This document shows, in pieces, positions 1-7,721 of a DNA stretch of 64,000 bases; position 1 is the stretch's first letter; each line of letters begins with the position of its first letter. The stretch covers positions 5,305,001 through 5,369,000 of the forward strand of contig NZ_CP160403.1 in the NCBI RefSeq assembly GCF_040782645.1, written 5' to 3'. Below the pieces are notes generated by a model, which was given only the letters and a program-made list of their open reading frames with translations, was not told where the DNA came from and searched no databases. The position numbers were made by a program, and so were the translations under genes. This DNA comes from Streptomyces sp. HUAS ZL42 (GTDB taxonomy: Bacteria > Actinomycetota > Actinomycetes > Streptomycetales > Streptomycetaceae).

Positions 1-1609
1 CCCGCTTCTGCTGCGGGGTGACCCGCCCGAACACCGTGCCCTCGTCGAGGGCCCGCGCCATCCCGTCCCGGTCGCCGGGCATCCGGCGCGCGTCCACGGT
101 GGCCCCGGTGAGCCCGAGCTTGCCCGCCACCGCGCCCACCGAGACGGCGTTGTCGCCGGAGATGACCTTGGCGTGGACGTTCTGCTCGGCGAAGTAGCGC
201 AGGGTGTCGCCCGCGTCCGGCCGCAGCCGCTGCTCCAGTACGACGAGGGCGGCGGGCCGGGCTCCCGAGCCGACCTCGGGATCGTCGAGGGCGCGGTCGG
301 TCCGGGCGAGCAGCAGCACGCGCAGACCCTGCTCGTTGAGCCGGTCCGTCTCGGCGAGGGCGGGATCGTCCGAGGGGAGCAGCACGTCGGGCGCCCCGAG
401 CAGCCACGTACTGCTCTCCCCGTCGCCCTCGCTGAAGGAGGCGCCGCTGTACTTGCGGGCGGAGGAAAAGGGGAGCGCCTCGGTGCAGCGCCAGTCGTCG
501 GAGTCCGGGTAGGCGTCGATGATCGCCCGCAGGGAGGCGTTGGGCCGCGGATCGGCCTCACCGAGGGCCCCCAGGACCTTCCGTACGTACGGCTCGTCGC
601 TGCCGTTGAGGGGGCGCAGCTCCGTGACGTCCATGCCGCCCTCGGTGAGGGTGCCGGTCTTGTCGAGGCAGACGGTGTCGACGCGGGCGAGCCCCTCGAT
701 GGCCGGGAGCTCCTGCACGAGGCACTGCTTCCTGCCCAGCCGGATGACACCGATGGCGAAGGCGACGGAGGTGAGCAGGACGAGCCCTTCCGGGACCATG
801 GGGACGATCCCGCCGACCGTGCGCGCGACGGAGTCCTTGAGGTCGTTCTCCTTGACGATCAGCTGGGTGATCACCAGGCCGAGGGCGGCCGGGATCATCA
901 TCCACGTGACGTACTTGAGGATCGTGGAGATGCCGGTGCGCAGCTCCGAGTGGACCAGGGTGAAGCGGGAGGCCTCCTCGGCGAGCTGGGCGGCGTAGGC
1001 CTCGCGGCCGACCTTGGTGGCGGTGAAGGCGCCGCCGCCGGCGACGACGAAGCTGCCGGACATGAGCTGGTCGCCCGGCTGTTTCAGGACGGGGTCCGCC
1101 TCGCCGGTGAGGAGGGACTCGTCGATCTCGAGCCCGTCGGCCTCCACGCAGACGCCGTCGACGACGACCTTGTCCCCCGGCCCGATCTCGATCAGATCGT
1201 CGAGCACGATGTCGCTGGTGCCGACCTGGGCGGAGGTGCCGTCGCGGCGGACGGTCGGCCGGGCCTCGCCGATGACGGCGAGTGAGTCCAGGGTCTTCTT
1301 CGCCCGCCACTCCTGGATGATGCCGATGCCGGTGTTGGCGAGGATCACGAAGCCGAACAGGCCGTCCTGGATCGGGGCGACGAAGAACATGATCAGCCAG
1401 AGCACGCCGATGATCGCGTTGAAGCGGGTGAAGACGTTCGCGCGGACGATCTCGGCCGTGGAGCGGCTGCTGCGCACCGGGACGTCGTTGACCTCGCCGC
1501 GCGCGACGCGCTCCGCGACCTGGGCCGCGGTGAGGCCGGTCGGCCGGGGCGAGGGGGCGGGCACGGGGTGCCCGGGCTCCAACTGGGCGCCCGCGTCGAT
1601 GTGCGTCAT
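1..1609 (-). CDS. ctpE: CtpE-like cation-transporting P-type ATPase (partial, C-terminus outside window)
   Basis: Integral-membrane ATPase that pumps cations through a phospho-aspartate intermediate. 536 residues are visible from ATG 1609; the frame is still open at base 1, so the C-terminal ATP-binding end and last membrane helices are cut off. Visible in order: actuator motif TGEADP (TGE at residues 168-170), PEGL in a membrane helix (273-276), and the phosphorylation motif DKTGT with Asp316. There is no CPx heavy-metal motif. The N-terminal half (ANVFTRFNAIIG, VLDDLIEIGPGD, QELPAIEGLARVD) closely recalls mycobacterial CtpE, a calcium transporter; calcium as substrate is inferred from that resemblance. 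Confidence 0.9.
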   Translation of the reverse strand, partial: MTHIDAGAQLEPGHPVPAPSPRPTGLTAAQVAERVARGEVNDVPVRSSRSTAEIVRANVFTRFNAIIGVLWLIMFFVAPIQDGLFGFVILANTGIGIIQEWRAKKTLDSLAVIGEARPTVRRDGTSAQVGTSDIVLDDLIEIGPGDKVVVDGVCVEADGLEIDESLLTGEADPVLKQPGDQLMSGSFVVAGGGAFTATKVGREAYAAQLAEEASRFTLVHSELRTGISTILKYVTWMMIPAALGLVITQLIVKENDLKDSVARTVGGIVPMVPEGLVLLTSVAFAIGVIRLGRKQCLVQELPAIEGLARVDTVCLDKTGTLTEGGMDVTELRPLNGSDEPYVRKVLGALGEADPRPNASLRAIIDAYPDSDDWRCTEALPFSSARKYSGASFSEGDGESSTWLLGAPDVLLPSDDPALAETDRLNEQGLRVLLLARTDRALDDPEVGSGARPAALVVLEQRLRPDAGDTLRYFAEQNVHAKVISGDNAVSVGAVAGKLGLTGATVDARRMPGDRDGMARALDEGTVFGRVTPQQKR

Positions 1610-1774
1610 GCATTCGACGGTACGTGCGGATTTGGGGCTTCACCCGCTGAGGGGGCGGAAGTTCCGACTTGGGGAGGACGGATGTCGTGCGGTGGTTGTA
1701 GCCGACGGATCTTTTTGCCCCTCAGCCCCGGCCCGGCAAATCTCCCAGCGACGCCCGCAGCAGTGCCGGGGTGT

Positions 1775-2068
1775 CTATTCAGCCGGCGTTCGCTGCTCCG
1801 GAGGAGTCCGCTCGCGCAGAGTTGCCGCTTGCTTGATCGCCGCGTCCCGCTTGCGGACGTAATAGATGCCGATGAGTCCGAGCCCCCCGCCCGCGAGGCA
1901 TGTCCACACCCACCACGTGTGGCCGTGGTCGTCGAACCAGGCGTAGAAGGGGAGCTGGGCGAGGAAGAGGACGAACCAGACGATCGTTCCGCCGGTGATG
2001 GTGGCGACCACGGGGCCCTCCAGGGGCTCCGGCGCCTCGTGCTTGGGGGTCCACTTCGCCATGGGCAC
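1775..2068 (-). CDS. DUF2530 small membrane protein
   Basis: A 97-residue protein with two predicted membrane helices (about residues 20-42 and 50-70) and a short basic tail (RKRDAAIKQ). The stretches PLEGPVVATITGGTIVW and DDHGHTWWVWTC are characteristic of the DUF2530 family of Streptomyces, whose function is unknown. The frame opens at GTG 2068 with an in-frame ATG two codons later (2062); neither has a strong Shine-Dalgarno sequence. It lies between the P-type ATPase and a ribbon-helix-helix gene, all on the minus strand, with gaps of 165 and 114 bases, so co-transcription is possible but not shown. Confidence 0.8.
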   Translation of the reverse strand: MPMAKWTPKHEAPEPLEGPVVATITGGTIVWFVLFLAQLPFYAWFDDHGHTWWVWTCLAGGGLGLIGIYYVRKRDAAIKQAATLRERTPPEQRTPAE

Positions 2069-2182
2069 AGCTTACGAGGCGGGTTCCGGGGGTTGGGAGC
2101 CAAGGGGCGGCGCCACGATCTACGCGCGGAGATCGGTCGCCGGCATCTTCGGCCTTCCACTGCCTGATGCCGGCGCTCGGCC

Positions 2183-2365
2183 TCACGTGAGGCCGTAGAA
2201 CTTCTCGGTCTCCTCGACGGCGGCCTGGAACCGCTCGTCGAAGTCGTCGCGAACGAGCGTCTGGATCACATAGTCCTGGACGCTCATTCCCCGTTTGGCG
2301 GCGTGGTGCCGGAGCCGTTCCAGCAGGTCGTGGTCTATTCGCAGGCTGAGCACGCTGGTCCCCAT
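2183..2365 (-). CDS. ribbon-helix-helix (CopG/Arc-type) protein
   Basis: A 60-residue protein. The N-terminal beta strand (TSVLSLRIDHDLLERL) followed by helices (RHHAAKRGMSVQDYVIQTLV) is the RHH DNA-binding fold, as in CopG, Arc and many antitoxins. The acidic tail (DDFDERFQAAVEETEKF) resembles the toxin-binding tail of type II antitoxins, but no toxin-like gene is adjacent, so it may be an orphan antitoxin or a small repressor. It diverges from the marR gene, from which it is separated by 164 bases. Confidence 0.7.
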   Translation of the reverse strand: MGTSVLSLRIDHDLLERLRHHAAKRGMSVQDYVIQTLVRDDFDERFQAAVEETEKFYGLT

Positions 2366-2494
2366 GCATACGAGGGTCGCGGCACGCTTCGGGGTCGCGC
2401 GGGGCGTTCCGCTGTGGGATCACCCGTATGAGTGATGCTGAGTTATGCCGGGATCCAGTGGCCGGTATCACGCGTCCCCGGCGTGTCGCCGGTG

Positions 2495-2528
2495 TTCTTT
2501 AGCGAGGGTAATGAGTTACCCTAAAGAA
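2495..2528 (+). promoter_or_regulatory. candidate MarR autoregulatory operator
   Basis: Perfect inverted repeat GGGTAA-TGAG-TTACCC at 2506-2521, flanked by a second pair of arms TTCTTTA (2495-2501) and TAAAGAA (2522-2528). The left half carries four extra bases (GCGA). The palindrome ends two bases before the ATG of the marR gene, so a bound dimer would cover the initiation region. Binding by the neighbouring MarR protein is inferred from position and symmetry. Confidence 0.6.
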
Positions 2529-2529
2529 C

Positions 2530-2967
2530 ATGCCGGACCTTACCCATGGCGACGACGCTGCCGCCGTGAACTCCCTGCGATCCGCCGTGATGCGGTTGTC
2601 CCGTCGGCTCAAGCACCAGCGTGTCGACGAGTCGCTGAGCCCCACCGAGATGTCGGTGCTGGGCACCCTGTCCATCTGCGGTAGCGCCACCCCGGGCGAG
2701 CTCGCCCGCAAGGAGCACGTGCAGCCGCCCTCCATGACCCGGATCGTGGCGCTGCTCGAGGCCAAGGGCCTGGTACGGCTGGAGCCGCACCCCGAGGACC
2801 GGCGCCAGAAGGTCGTCACCAAGACCGAGCAGGCCGAGGCCATGCTCGAGGAGAGCCGCCGCAAGCGGAACGCTTTCCTGGCGACCCTGGTCGACGGCCT
2901 CGACGAGGACGAGTGGGCGAAACTGCGCGCCGCCGCCCCCGTGCTGGAGAGGCTCGCGCACCTGTAA
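2530..2967 (+). CDS. MarR-family transcriptional regulator
   Basis: A 145-residue winged-helix regulator. The recognition region GELARKEHVQPPSMTRIVALL is followed by the wing RLEPHPEDRRQKVVTKT, whose DxR signature (EDRR) is typical of MarR proteins. MarR dimers usually bind palindromes at their own promoter and release on binding a phenolic or drug ligand. The start ATG 2530 has no real Shine-Dalgarno sequence and directly follows a large palindrome. The MFS exporter starts 85 bases downstream on the same strand; this is the classic MarR-efflux arrangement, so the regulator probably controls that exporter. Confidence 0.9.
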   Translation: MPDLTHGDDAAAVNSLRSAVMRLSRRLKHQRVDESLSPTEMSVLGTLSICGSATPGELARKEHVQPPSMTRIVALLEAKGLVRLEPHPEDRRQKVVTKTEQAEAMLEESRRKRNAFLATLVDGLDEDEWAKLRAAAPVLERLAHL

Positions 2968-3052
2968 GAGCCCCCGGCGTCCGCCGCAGTCGCAGTCGCC
3001 GGCTGAAAGCGCCCTGAAGGCGAATGAGCGATCAACAAGGAGGCGAAACCCT

Positions 3053-4390
3053 TTGAGTACGGGAACCGGAGCAGCTTCCGCCCCCGCACCTACCACTCCT
3101 CACACCGGTAAGTCCTCGATGTTCAGCTCGCTGAAGATCCGGAACTACCGCCTTTTCTTCCTCGGCCAGGTCGTCTCCAACATCGGCACCTGGATGCAGC
3201 GCATCGCCCAGGACTGGCTGGTCCTCAGCCTCACCGGCTCCGCGACCGCCGTCGGTGTCACGACGGCCCTGCAGTTCCTGCCGATGCTGCTCTTCGGCCT
3301 GTACGGCGGTGTCCTCGTCGATCGCCTGCCCAAGCGCCGCACGCTGCTCGTCACGCAGACGGCGCTGGCCGTCACCGGCATCGCGCTCGCCGTGCTCACC
3401 CTCACCGGCCACGTCCAGGTCTGGCACGTGTACGTCGCCGCCCTCGCCGTCGGCCTCGCCACGGTCGTCGACAACCCGGCCCGCCAGTCGTTCGTCTCCG
3501 AGATGGTCGGCCCGCGGCAGCTGCAGAACGCGGTCAGCCTGAACTCGGCGAACTTCCAGTCGGCCCGTCTGGTCGGCCCGGCCGCCGCGGGCCTGCTGAT
3601 CACCGGCGTGGGCACCGGCTGGGCGTTCCTCTTCAACGGGCTGTCCTTCGTCGCGCCCATCGCGGGGCTGCTGCTGATGCGTGCGCGTGAGCTGCACGTC
3701 GTCGAGCGCGCCCCGCGCGGAAAGGGGCAGCTGCGGGAGGGACTGCAGTACGTCGCCGGGCGGCCCGAGCTGATCTGGACGATCGCCCTGGTCGGGTTCA
3801 TCGGCACCTTCGGCTTCAACTTCCCCGTCTATCTCTCCGCCTTCGCGGACGACGTCTTCCACGCGGGCGCGGGCTCCTACAGCCTCTTCAACACGCTCAT
3901 GGCGATCGGCTCCCTGGCGGGCGCCCTGCTCGCCGCACGGCGGGGCACGGCCCGGATGCGGGTGATGATCGCGGCCGCGCTGCTGTTCGGAGCGGTGGAG
4001 CTGGTGGCGGCGACGGCGCCCTCGCTGTGGCTGTTCGCCCTGCTCATGGTCCCGATCGGGATGTTCGGCATGACGGTCAACGTCACCGCCAACACCAGCG
4101 TCCAGATGAGCACCGACCCGGCCATGCGCGGCCGGGTCATGGCTCTGTACATGATGGTGTTCATGGGCGGTTCGCCGGTGGGCGCACCGATCGCCGGCTG
4201 GATCACGGACGTGTACGGCGTCCGGGCGGGCCTGGCCGTCGGCGGCGCGATCTCGGCCGCCGCGGCCGTCACGATCGGGCTGCTCCTGGCCCGCGTCGGC
4301 GGACTGCGCCTCTCGGTCGGCTGGAACCACGGCCACCCGCATGTCCGCTTCGTCCCCAGGGAGCGGCAGGAGCAGCTGGCGCCCGCGTGA
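3053..4390 (+). CDS. MFS transporter (MFS_3/EntS-like exporter)
   Basis: A 445-residue protein with about 12 hydrophobic segments. The loop 2-3 motif GVLVDRLPKRRTLL matches the MFS motif A, and the N-terminal signature FLGQVVSNIGTWMQRIAQDWLV is typical of the MFS_3 group, which includes siderophore and drug exporters. The start is TTG 3053, chosen because a strong AAGGAGG (3037-3043) sits 9 bases upstream. The C-terminal tail is hydrophilic. Co-orientation with marR suggests efflux of a small toxic ligand; the substrate is unknown. Confidence 0.88.
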   Translation: MSTGTGAASAPAPTTPHTGKSSMFSSLKIRNYRLFFLGQVVSNIGTWMQRIAQDWLVLSLTGSATAVGVTTALQFLPMLLFGLYGGVLVDRLPKRRTLLVTQTALAVTGIALAVLTLTGHVQVWHVYVAALAVGLATVVDNPARQSFVSEMVGPRQLQNAVSLNSANFQSARLVGPAAAGLLITGVGTGWAFLFNGLSFVAPIAGLLLMRARELHVVERAPRGKGQLREGLQYVAGRPELIWTIALVGFIGTFGFNFPVYLSAFADDVFHAGAGSYSLFNTLMAIGSLAGALLAARRGTARMRVMIAAALLFGAVELVAATAPSLWLFALLMVPIGMFGMTVNVTANTSVQMSTDPAMRGRVMALYMMVFMGGSPVGAPIAGWITDVYGVRAGLAVGGAISAAAAVTIGLLLARVGGLRLSVGWNHGHPHVRFVPRERQEQLAPA

Positions 4391-4425
4391 GCGGGACACG
4401 AGGGGTGGGCGGCGCGGCGCGACCC

Positions 4426-4431
4426 TAGGGT
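4426..4431 (+). promoter_or_regulatory. -10 element for a probable leaderless thpR transcript
   Basis: TAGGGT fits the TANNNT -10 consensus and ends 6 bases before ATG 4438, which has no Shine-Dalgarno sequence. This geometry is that of actinobacterial leaderless genes; it is inferred from spacing only. Confidence 0.45.
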
Positions 4432-4437
4432 GACGGT

Positions 4438-5010
4438 ATGAGACTCTTCGCCGCCGTGCTTCCCCCGGACGACGTGATCGGCGAACTCGCCGCCGAGGTG
4501 GCCCGGTTGAAGAAACTGCCCGGTTCGGGTGGGCTGCGCTGGACCGGGCGGCCCGGGTGGCATTTCACGCTGGCCTTCTACGGGGAGGTCGACGACGACG
4601 TCGTACCGGACCTGTCGGCGAGGCTGGAGCGCGCCGCGCACCGGTCCGCACCCTTCGCGCTGGCCTTGAGCGGCGGTGGCCAGTTCGGGCACGGCAGCGT
4701 GTTGTGGGCGGGGGCGGAAGGGGATCTGACCGCCCTGGGGCACCTCGCCGACCGGGCGGAGGCGGCGGCGCGGAAGGCGGGCGTGCCGATGGGAGAGCAC
4801 CGCCGGTACAAGGCCCACCTGACGGTGGCGCGCAGCCGGGGGGCGGTGGACGTACGGCCGCACGTCGAGGCCCTGCACGGCTTCGCCGGCCGCACCTGGA
4901 CGGTGGCGGACCTGGCGCTGGTGCGCAGCAACCTGCCGCGTTCCGGGACGCCAGGAGAGCAGCCGCGGTACGAGACGGTCGCCAGCTGGCCTCTCGAAGG
5001 CGCCGGTTAG
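4438..5010 (+). CDS. thpR: RNA 2',3'-cyclic phosphodiesterase (2'-5' RNA ligase family)
   Basis: A 190-residue member of the 2H phosphoesterase superfamily. Both catalytic HxTx motifs are present: HFTL (in GWHFTLAFYGE, about residues 42-45) and HLTV (in YKAHLTVARSRG, about residues 124-127). ThpR enzymes hydrolyse 2',3'-cyclic phosphate ends of RNA and can ligate 2'-5' in vitro; the cellular substrate is not known. The length is normal for the family. It lies 47 bases after the MFS gene and is followed almost at once by a very small membrane gene. The start may be leaderless (see the -10 element at 4426). Confidence 0.88.
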   Translation: MRLFAAVLPPDDVIGELAAEVARLKKLPGSGGLRWTGRPGWHFTLAFYGEVDDDVVPDLSARLERAAHRSAPFALALSGGGQFGHGSVLWAGAEGDLTALGHLADRAEAAARKAGVPMGEHRRYKAHLTVARSRGAVDVRPHVEALHGFAGRTWTVADLALVRSNLPRSGTPGEQPRYETVASWPLEGAG

Positions 5011-5013
5011 GCT
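5008..5013 (+). promoter_or_regulatory. -10 element for a probable leaderless 29-codon gene
   Basis: TAGGCT overlaps the thpR stop codon (TAG 5008-5010) and ends 7 bases before GTG 5021. There is no ribosome binding site. Inferred from spacing and consensus only. Confidence 0.4.
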
Positions 5014-5020
5014 CGGACGC

Positions 5021-5110
5021 GTGGACCCGAAGACCCGGAACCGGATCATGGCCGGTGCGCTTGTGCTGATGTTCGTCGTCGTTGCCCTGGCGGCCGCGCT
5101 CGGTAAGTAG
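5021..5110 (+). CDS. 29-residue single-span membrane peptide
   Basis: GTG 5021 to TAG 5108-5110 encodes a basic head (DPKTRNR), one hydrophobic helix (IMAGALVLMFVVVALAAAL) and a two-residue end (GK). The composition and position, 10 bases after thpR and close to an MFS exporter, recall the very small 'transporter-associated' proteins annotated in Streptomyces, but I cannot assign a family from sequence alone. Third-position GC is typical of coding DNA here. It could be a small regulator or stabiliser of the exporter; this is inference. Confidence 0.5.
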   Translation: MDPKTRNRIMAGALVLMFVVVALAAALGK

Positions 5111-5120
5111 TCGCCGAGCG

Positions 5121-5226
5121 GGGCGCGCCGGGGAACTGCGCGGTGTTCGCCGGGTGCGGGCCGTGTGTGGCTGGTCGCGCCCCCGCGGCGGAGCCGCATG
5201 TGTACACAGCCCCGCGCTCCTCAGGG
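5121..5226. repeat. dispersed intergenic repeat, copy 1 (long form)
   Basis: Contains the GGGGAACTGCGCG core on the plus strand (5130-5142) and, from 5155, a long-form copy beginning TGCGGG, with TCGCGC, the inner palindrome GCGGCGGAGCCGC (5185-5197) and the end CCCCGCGCTCC. It aligns with the copy at 61564-61634 and in part with four short copies. It fills the gap between convergent genes. Confidence 0.65.
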
Positions 5227-5228
5227 CG

Positions 5229-6221
5229 CTACCAGGCGAAGGCCTCCGGGGACGGCCCCGGGCCCGGGAAGATCTCGTCCAGGGACTGAAGGAGCTCCTC
5301 GGACAGCTCCAGCTCCACCGCCCGGATCGCCGACTCGAGCTGCTCGGCGGTGCGCGGGCCGACGATCGGGCCCGTTACCCCCGGCCGGGTGAGCAGCCAG
5401 GCCAGGGCGGCCTCGCCGGGTTCCACGCCGTGCTTGTCGAGCAGGTCCTCGTACGCCTGGATCTGGGCGCGGACGCTGGTGTTGGCGAGGGAGTCGGCGG
5501 CCCGGCCGCCCGCCCGGCGCCCGCCCTCGACCTCCTTCTTGATCACGCCGCCGAGCAGCCCGCCGTGCAGCGGCGACCAGGGGATGACCCCGAGCCCGTA
5601 CTCCTGCGCGGCCGGGATGACCTCCATCTCGGCGCGGCGCTCGGCGAGGTTGTAGAGGCACTGCTCGCTGACCAGGCCGATCGTGCCGCCGCGGCGGGCG
5701 GCGATCTCGTTGGCCTGGGCGATCTTGTAGCCGGGGAAGTTGGAGGACCCCACGTAGAGGATCTTCCCCTGCTGGACCAGGACGTCGATCGCCTGCCAGA
5801 TCTCCTCGAAGGGAGTGCTGCGGTCGATGTGGTGGAACTGGTAGACGTCGATGTAGTCGGTCTGCAGCCGCTTCAGGCTGGCCTCGACCGCCCGCCTGAT
5901 GTTCAGCGCGGAGAGCTTGTCGTGGTTGGGCCAGGCCTCGCCGTCCGGGGCCATGTTGGCGTACACCTTGGTGGCGAGCACGACCTTGTCGCGCCGCTCG
6001 CCGCCCTTGGCGAACCAGTTGCCGATGATCGTCTCGGTACGGCCCTTGTTCTCGCCCCAGCCGTACACGTTCGCGGTGTCGAAGAAGTTGATGCCCGAGT
6101 CCAGGGCCGAGTCCATGATCGCGTGACTGTCGGCTTCGTCGGTCTGCGGGCCGAAGTTCATGGTGCCGAGGACGAGTCGGCTGACCTTGAGTCCGGTGCG
6201 TCCGAGCTGCGTGTACTTCAT
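5229..6221 (-). CDS. aldo/keto reductase
   Basis: A 330-residue (alpha/beta)8-barrel NADPH-dependent oxidoreductase. The catalytic tetrad can be read: Asp and Tyr in NFFDTANVYGWGENKGR, Lys in VVLATKVYA and His in VYQFHHID. The C-terminal part (GPIVGPRTAEQLESAIRAV) matches the cofactor-binding end of the YajO/Tas-like group. ATG 6221 is chosen because MKYTQLGRTGLKVS is the standard family N-terminus; an in-frame TTG at 6230 would add three residues. The substrate is not evident. A dispersed repeat sits just downstream of its stop. Confidence 0.88.
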   Translation of the reverse strand: MKYTQLGRTGLKVSRLVLGTMNFGPQTDEADSHAIMDSALDSGINFFDTANVYGWGENKGRTETIIGNWFAKGGERRDKVVLATKVYANMAPDGEAWPNHDKLSALNIRRAVEASLKRLQTDYIDVYQFHHIDRSTPFEEIWQAIDVLVQQGKILYVGSSNFPGYKIAQANEIAARRGGTIGLVSEQCLYNLAERRAEMEVIPAAQEYGLGVIPWSPLHGGLLGGVIKKEVEGGRRAGGRAADSLANTSVRAQIQAYEDLLDKHGVEPGEAALAWLLTRPGVTGPIVGPRTAEQLESAIRAVELELSEELLQSLDEIFPGPGPSPEAFAW

Positions 6222-6265
6222 GGCACTCAAGCCAACGGCTTGGAGTGCGCTCTATGCAAGGGGGT

Positions 6266-6862
6266 TCAGTCGCGGGGGAAGTCGTCGGTTTTGAGGGTGA
6301 GGCCGAGGGGGGTGGTTGTCATGTCGACGTCGCTTCCGTAGTCGACGCGGAGCTCACATCGGTAGTCGCCGTTCTTGGGCTCGGTGTAGACGGTGCACCT
6401 GTGCTTGTAGGGGTCGGCAATGAGGTACACCGGGATCTCGGCGACTGCGTATGCCGCCTTCTTGGGACCGTAGTCGTTGGGTGCCGTCCCCTTTGAGATG
6501 ACCTCTGCGACGAACTCGATGTCCTCGTACCGCCAGCGGCCCCCTTCGTCCTTCGTCGCACCGTCACGAAACTTGGCCACGTCGGGGCAGAAGCCGTTCT
6601 GATCGCCGGGGAGGTCGATCCGGACGTCCGAGAAAAGCCGCACGCGCCGCCTTCCGAAGTGGTCCTCGAGAGCCCAGAGAATCTCGCGGATGGTTTCCCA
6701 GTGGATGTCCCGCTGCGGAGTCATGTAGACGTGGCCCCCGACGATCTCAGCCTTGTATCCCTCGGGGACGGGCAGTCGCTCAAGCCGCTCGAACCACTCG
6801 TCCAAGCGCTCGGTGTTCTCGTCGGCCATGTCGATCTCGATCCTGTCTTCCAGGACGGTCAT
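6266..6862 (-). CDS. Uma2-family (DUF820) putative endonuclease
   Basis: A 198-residue protein of the PD-(D/E)xK-like Uma2 family. Conserved features: CPDVAKFRDGA, the EFVAEVISKGTAPNDYGPKK core with its acidic residue and lysine, and AEIPVYLIADPYKHRCTVY. Uma2 proteins are numerous in actinobacteria and cyanobacteria; most have no known function although the fold is nuclease-like. The start ATG 6862 has a strong GGAGGAG upstream. GC content is slightly lower than in its neighbours and codon use looser, as often seen for this mobile family. Confidence 0.85.
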   Translation of the reverse strand: MTVLEDRIEIDMADENTERLDEWFERLERLPVPEGYKAEIVGGHVYMTPQRDIHWETIREILWALEDHFGRRRVRLFSDVRIDLPGDQNGFCPDVAKFRDGATKDEGGRWRYEDIEFVAEVISKGTAPNDYGPKKAAYAVAEIPVYLIADPYKHRCTVYTEPKNGDYRCELRVDYGSDVDMTTTPLGLTLKTDDFPRD

Positions 6863-6959
6863 CTGGCGCTCCTCCCCGGCTGCCCCCATGGACGAGCACA
6901 GTCGCGCAGTACAACGATACGCACGGTGACCAGGAGACGCGGATGAACGCACAGGCCGG

Positions 6960-7631
6960 TCAACTGTAGGGCTCGCCCAGGTCCCACGCCTGGTACATCG
7001 CCTCCGCGAACGCCCCCGCGATCTTGTGCTCGCCGCTCGCGTTGGGATGCGTGCCGTCGTACGTGTCGGCGTGGATGTCGTACGACGGGGGAGAGGAGGC
7101 CAGGAGCAGGGGTGAGCGTGGCTCGTCCAGGTCGGCCACCGCCTTGGCCAGCAGCTCGTTGAAGCGGGCGACCTGCGCGGCGAAGGGGGCGTCCGACGTG
7201 GCACGGACGTTCGGAATCACCGGGAGCAGGGCCATCCGGATGCGCGGGCGGGCCGCGCGGGCCTCGGCGACGAAGCGGCGCACGTTGTCCGCCGTCTGTT
7301 CCGCGTTCGTGTAGAAGCCCAGGTCGATCAGGCCCAGGGAGACCAGGAGGACGTCCGCTCGTGTCTCACGCACCGCCTCGCCTATGAGCGGCGCCATGTG
7401 CAGCCAGCCCTCGCCCCAGCCGGCCAGGTGGGCGCGCGGGAAGTCCGGGTCGGCGTACTCGTACGACGTGGGCGCGTCCGTTGCCTTGTCGTACAGCGTC
7501 TCGCGCGGGCCGACCAGGGCGAACGGGCCGCCGTACGTGTCACGCAGGTGCTGCCACATCCGGTAACGCCAAGTGTGTTCGCCCGCGCTTCCGATCGTCA
7601 TGGAGTCGCCGACGGGCATGAACCTGAGCAT
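6960..7631 (-). CDS. SGNH/GDSL-type hydrolase
   Basis: A 223-residue esterase/lipase-like protein. Block I is GDSMTIG with nucleophile Ser10, and block V is DGTHPN near the C-terminus, giving Asp and His. Block III, normally GxND, reads G100-L-I-D, so the conserved Asn of the oxyanion hole is missing. No signal peptide is visible, so it is probably cytoplasmic. The start at ATG 7631 is the longest reasonable one; ATG 7619 is an alternative. It diverges from the secreted propeller gene across a 90-base gap that holds an inverted repeat. Confidence 0.82.
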   Translation of the reverse strand: MLRFMPVGDSMTIGSAGEHTWRYRMWQHLRDTYGGPFALVGPRETLYDKATDAPTSYEYADPDFPRAHLAGWGEGWLHMAPLIGEAVRETRADVLLVSLGLIDLGFYTNAEQTADNVRRFVAEARAARPRIRMALLPVIPNVRATSDAPFAAQVARFNELLAKAVADLDEPRSPLLLASSPPSYDIHADTYDGTHPNASGEHKIAGAFAEAMYQAWDLGEPYS

Positions 7632-7672
7632 CCGCTCATGATGGAGGATCAAGGGGGCCGGTGGGGTGTGAG

Positions 7673-7713
7673 GCCTGCCACGCGCGCGTGAACCACCGGC
7701 CGGGATGGCAGGC
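7673..7713. promoter_or_regulatory. inverted repeat between divergent genes
   Basis: Arms GCCTGCCA (7673-7680) and TGGCAGGC (7706-7713) are separated by 25 bases and lie 8 bases upstream of the ATG of the secreted protein gene. It could be an operator or an mRNA leader hairpin; no family is recognised. Confidence 0.35.
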
Positions 7714-7721
7714 TTGGGAGC

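Noticed and set aside
173..1285. Long plus-strand open frame across the P-type ATPase
   Set aside because: It is the antisense shadow of the ATPase frame that carries DKTGT and TGE; its translation is low-complexity Gly/Asp/Glu with no domain.
5006..5020. TTAGGCT as a DmdR/iron box
   Set aside because: Only one half of the 19-bp iron box is present; it reads better as a -10 element overlapping the thpR stop.
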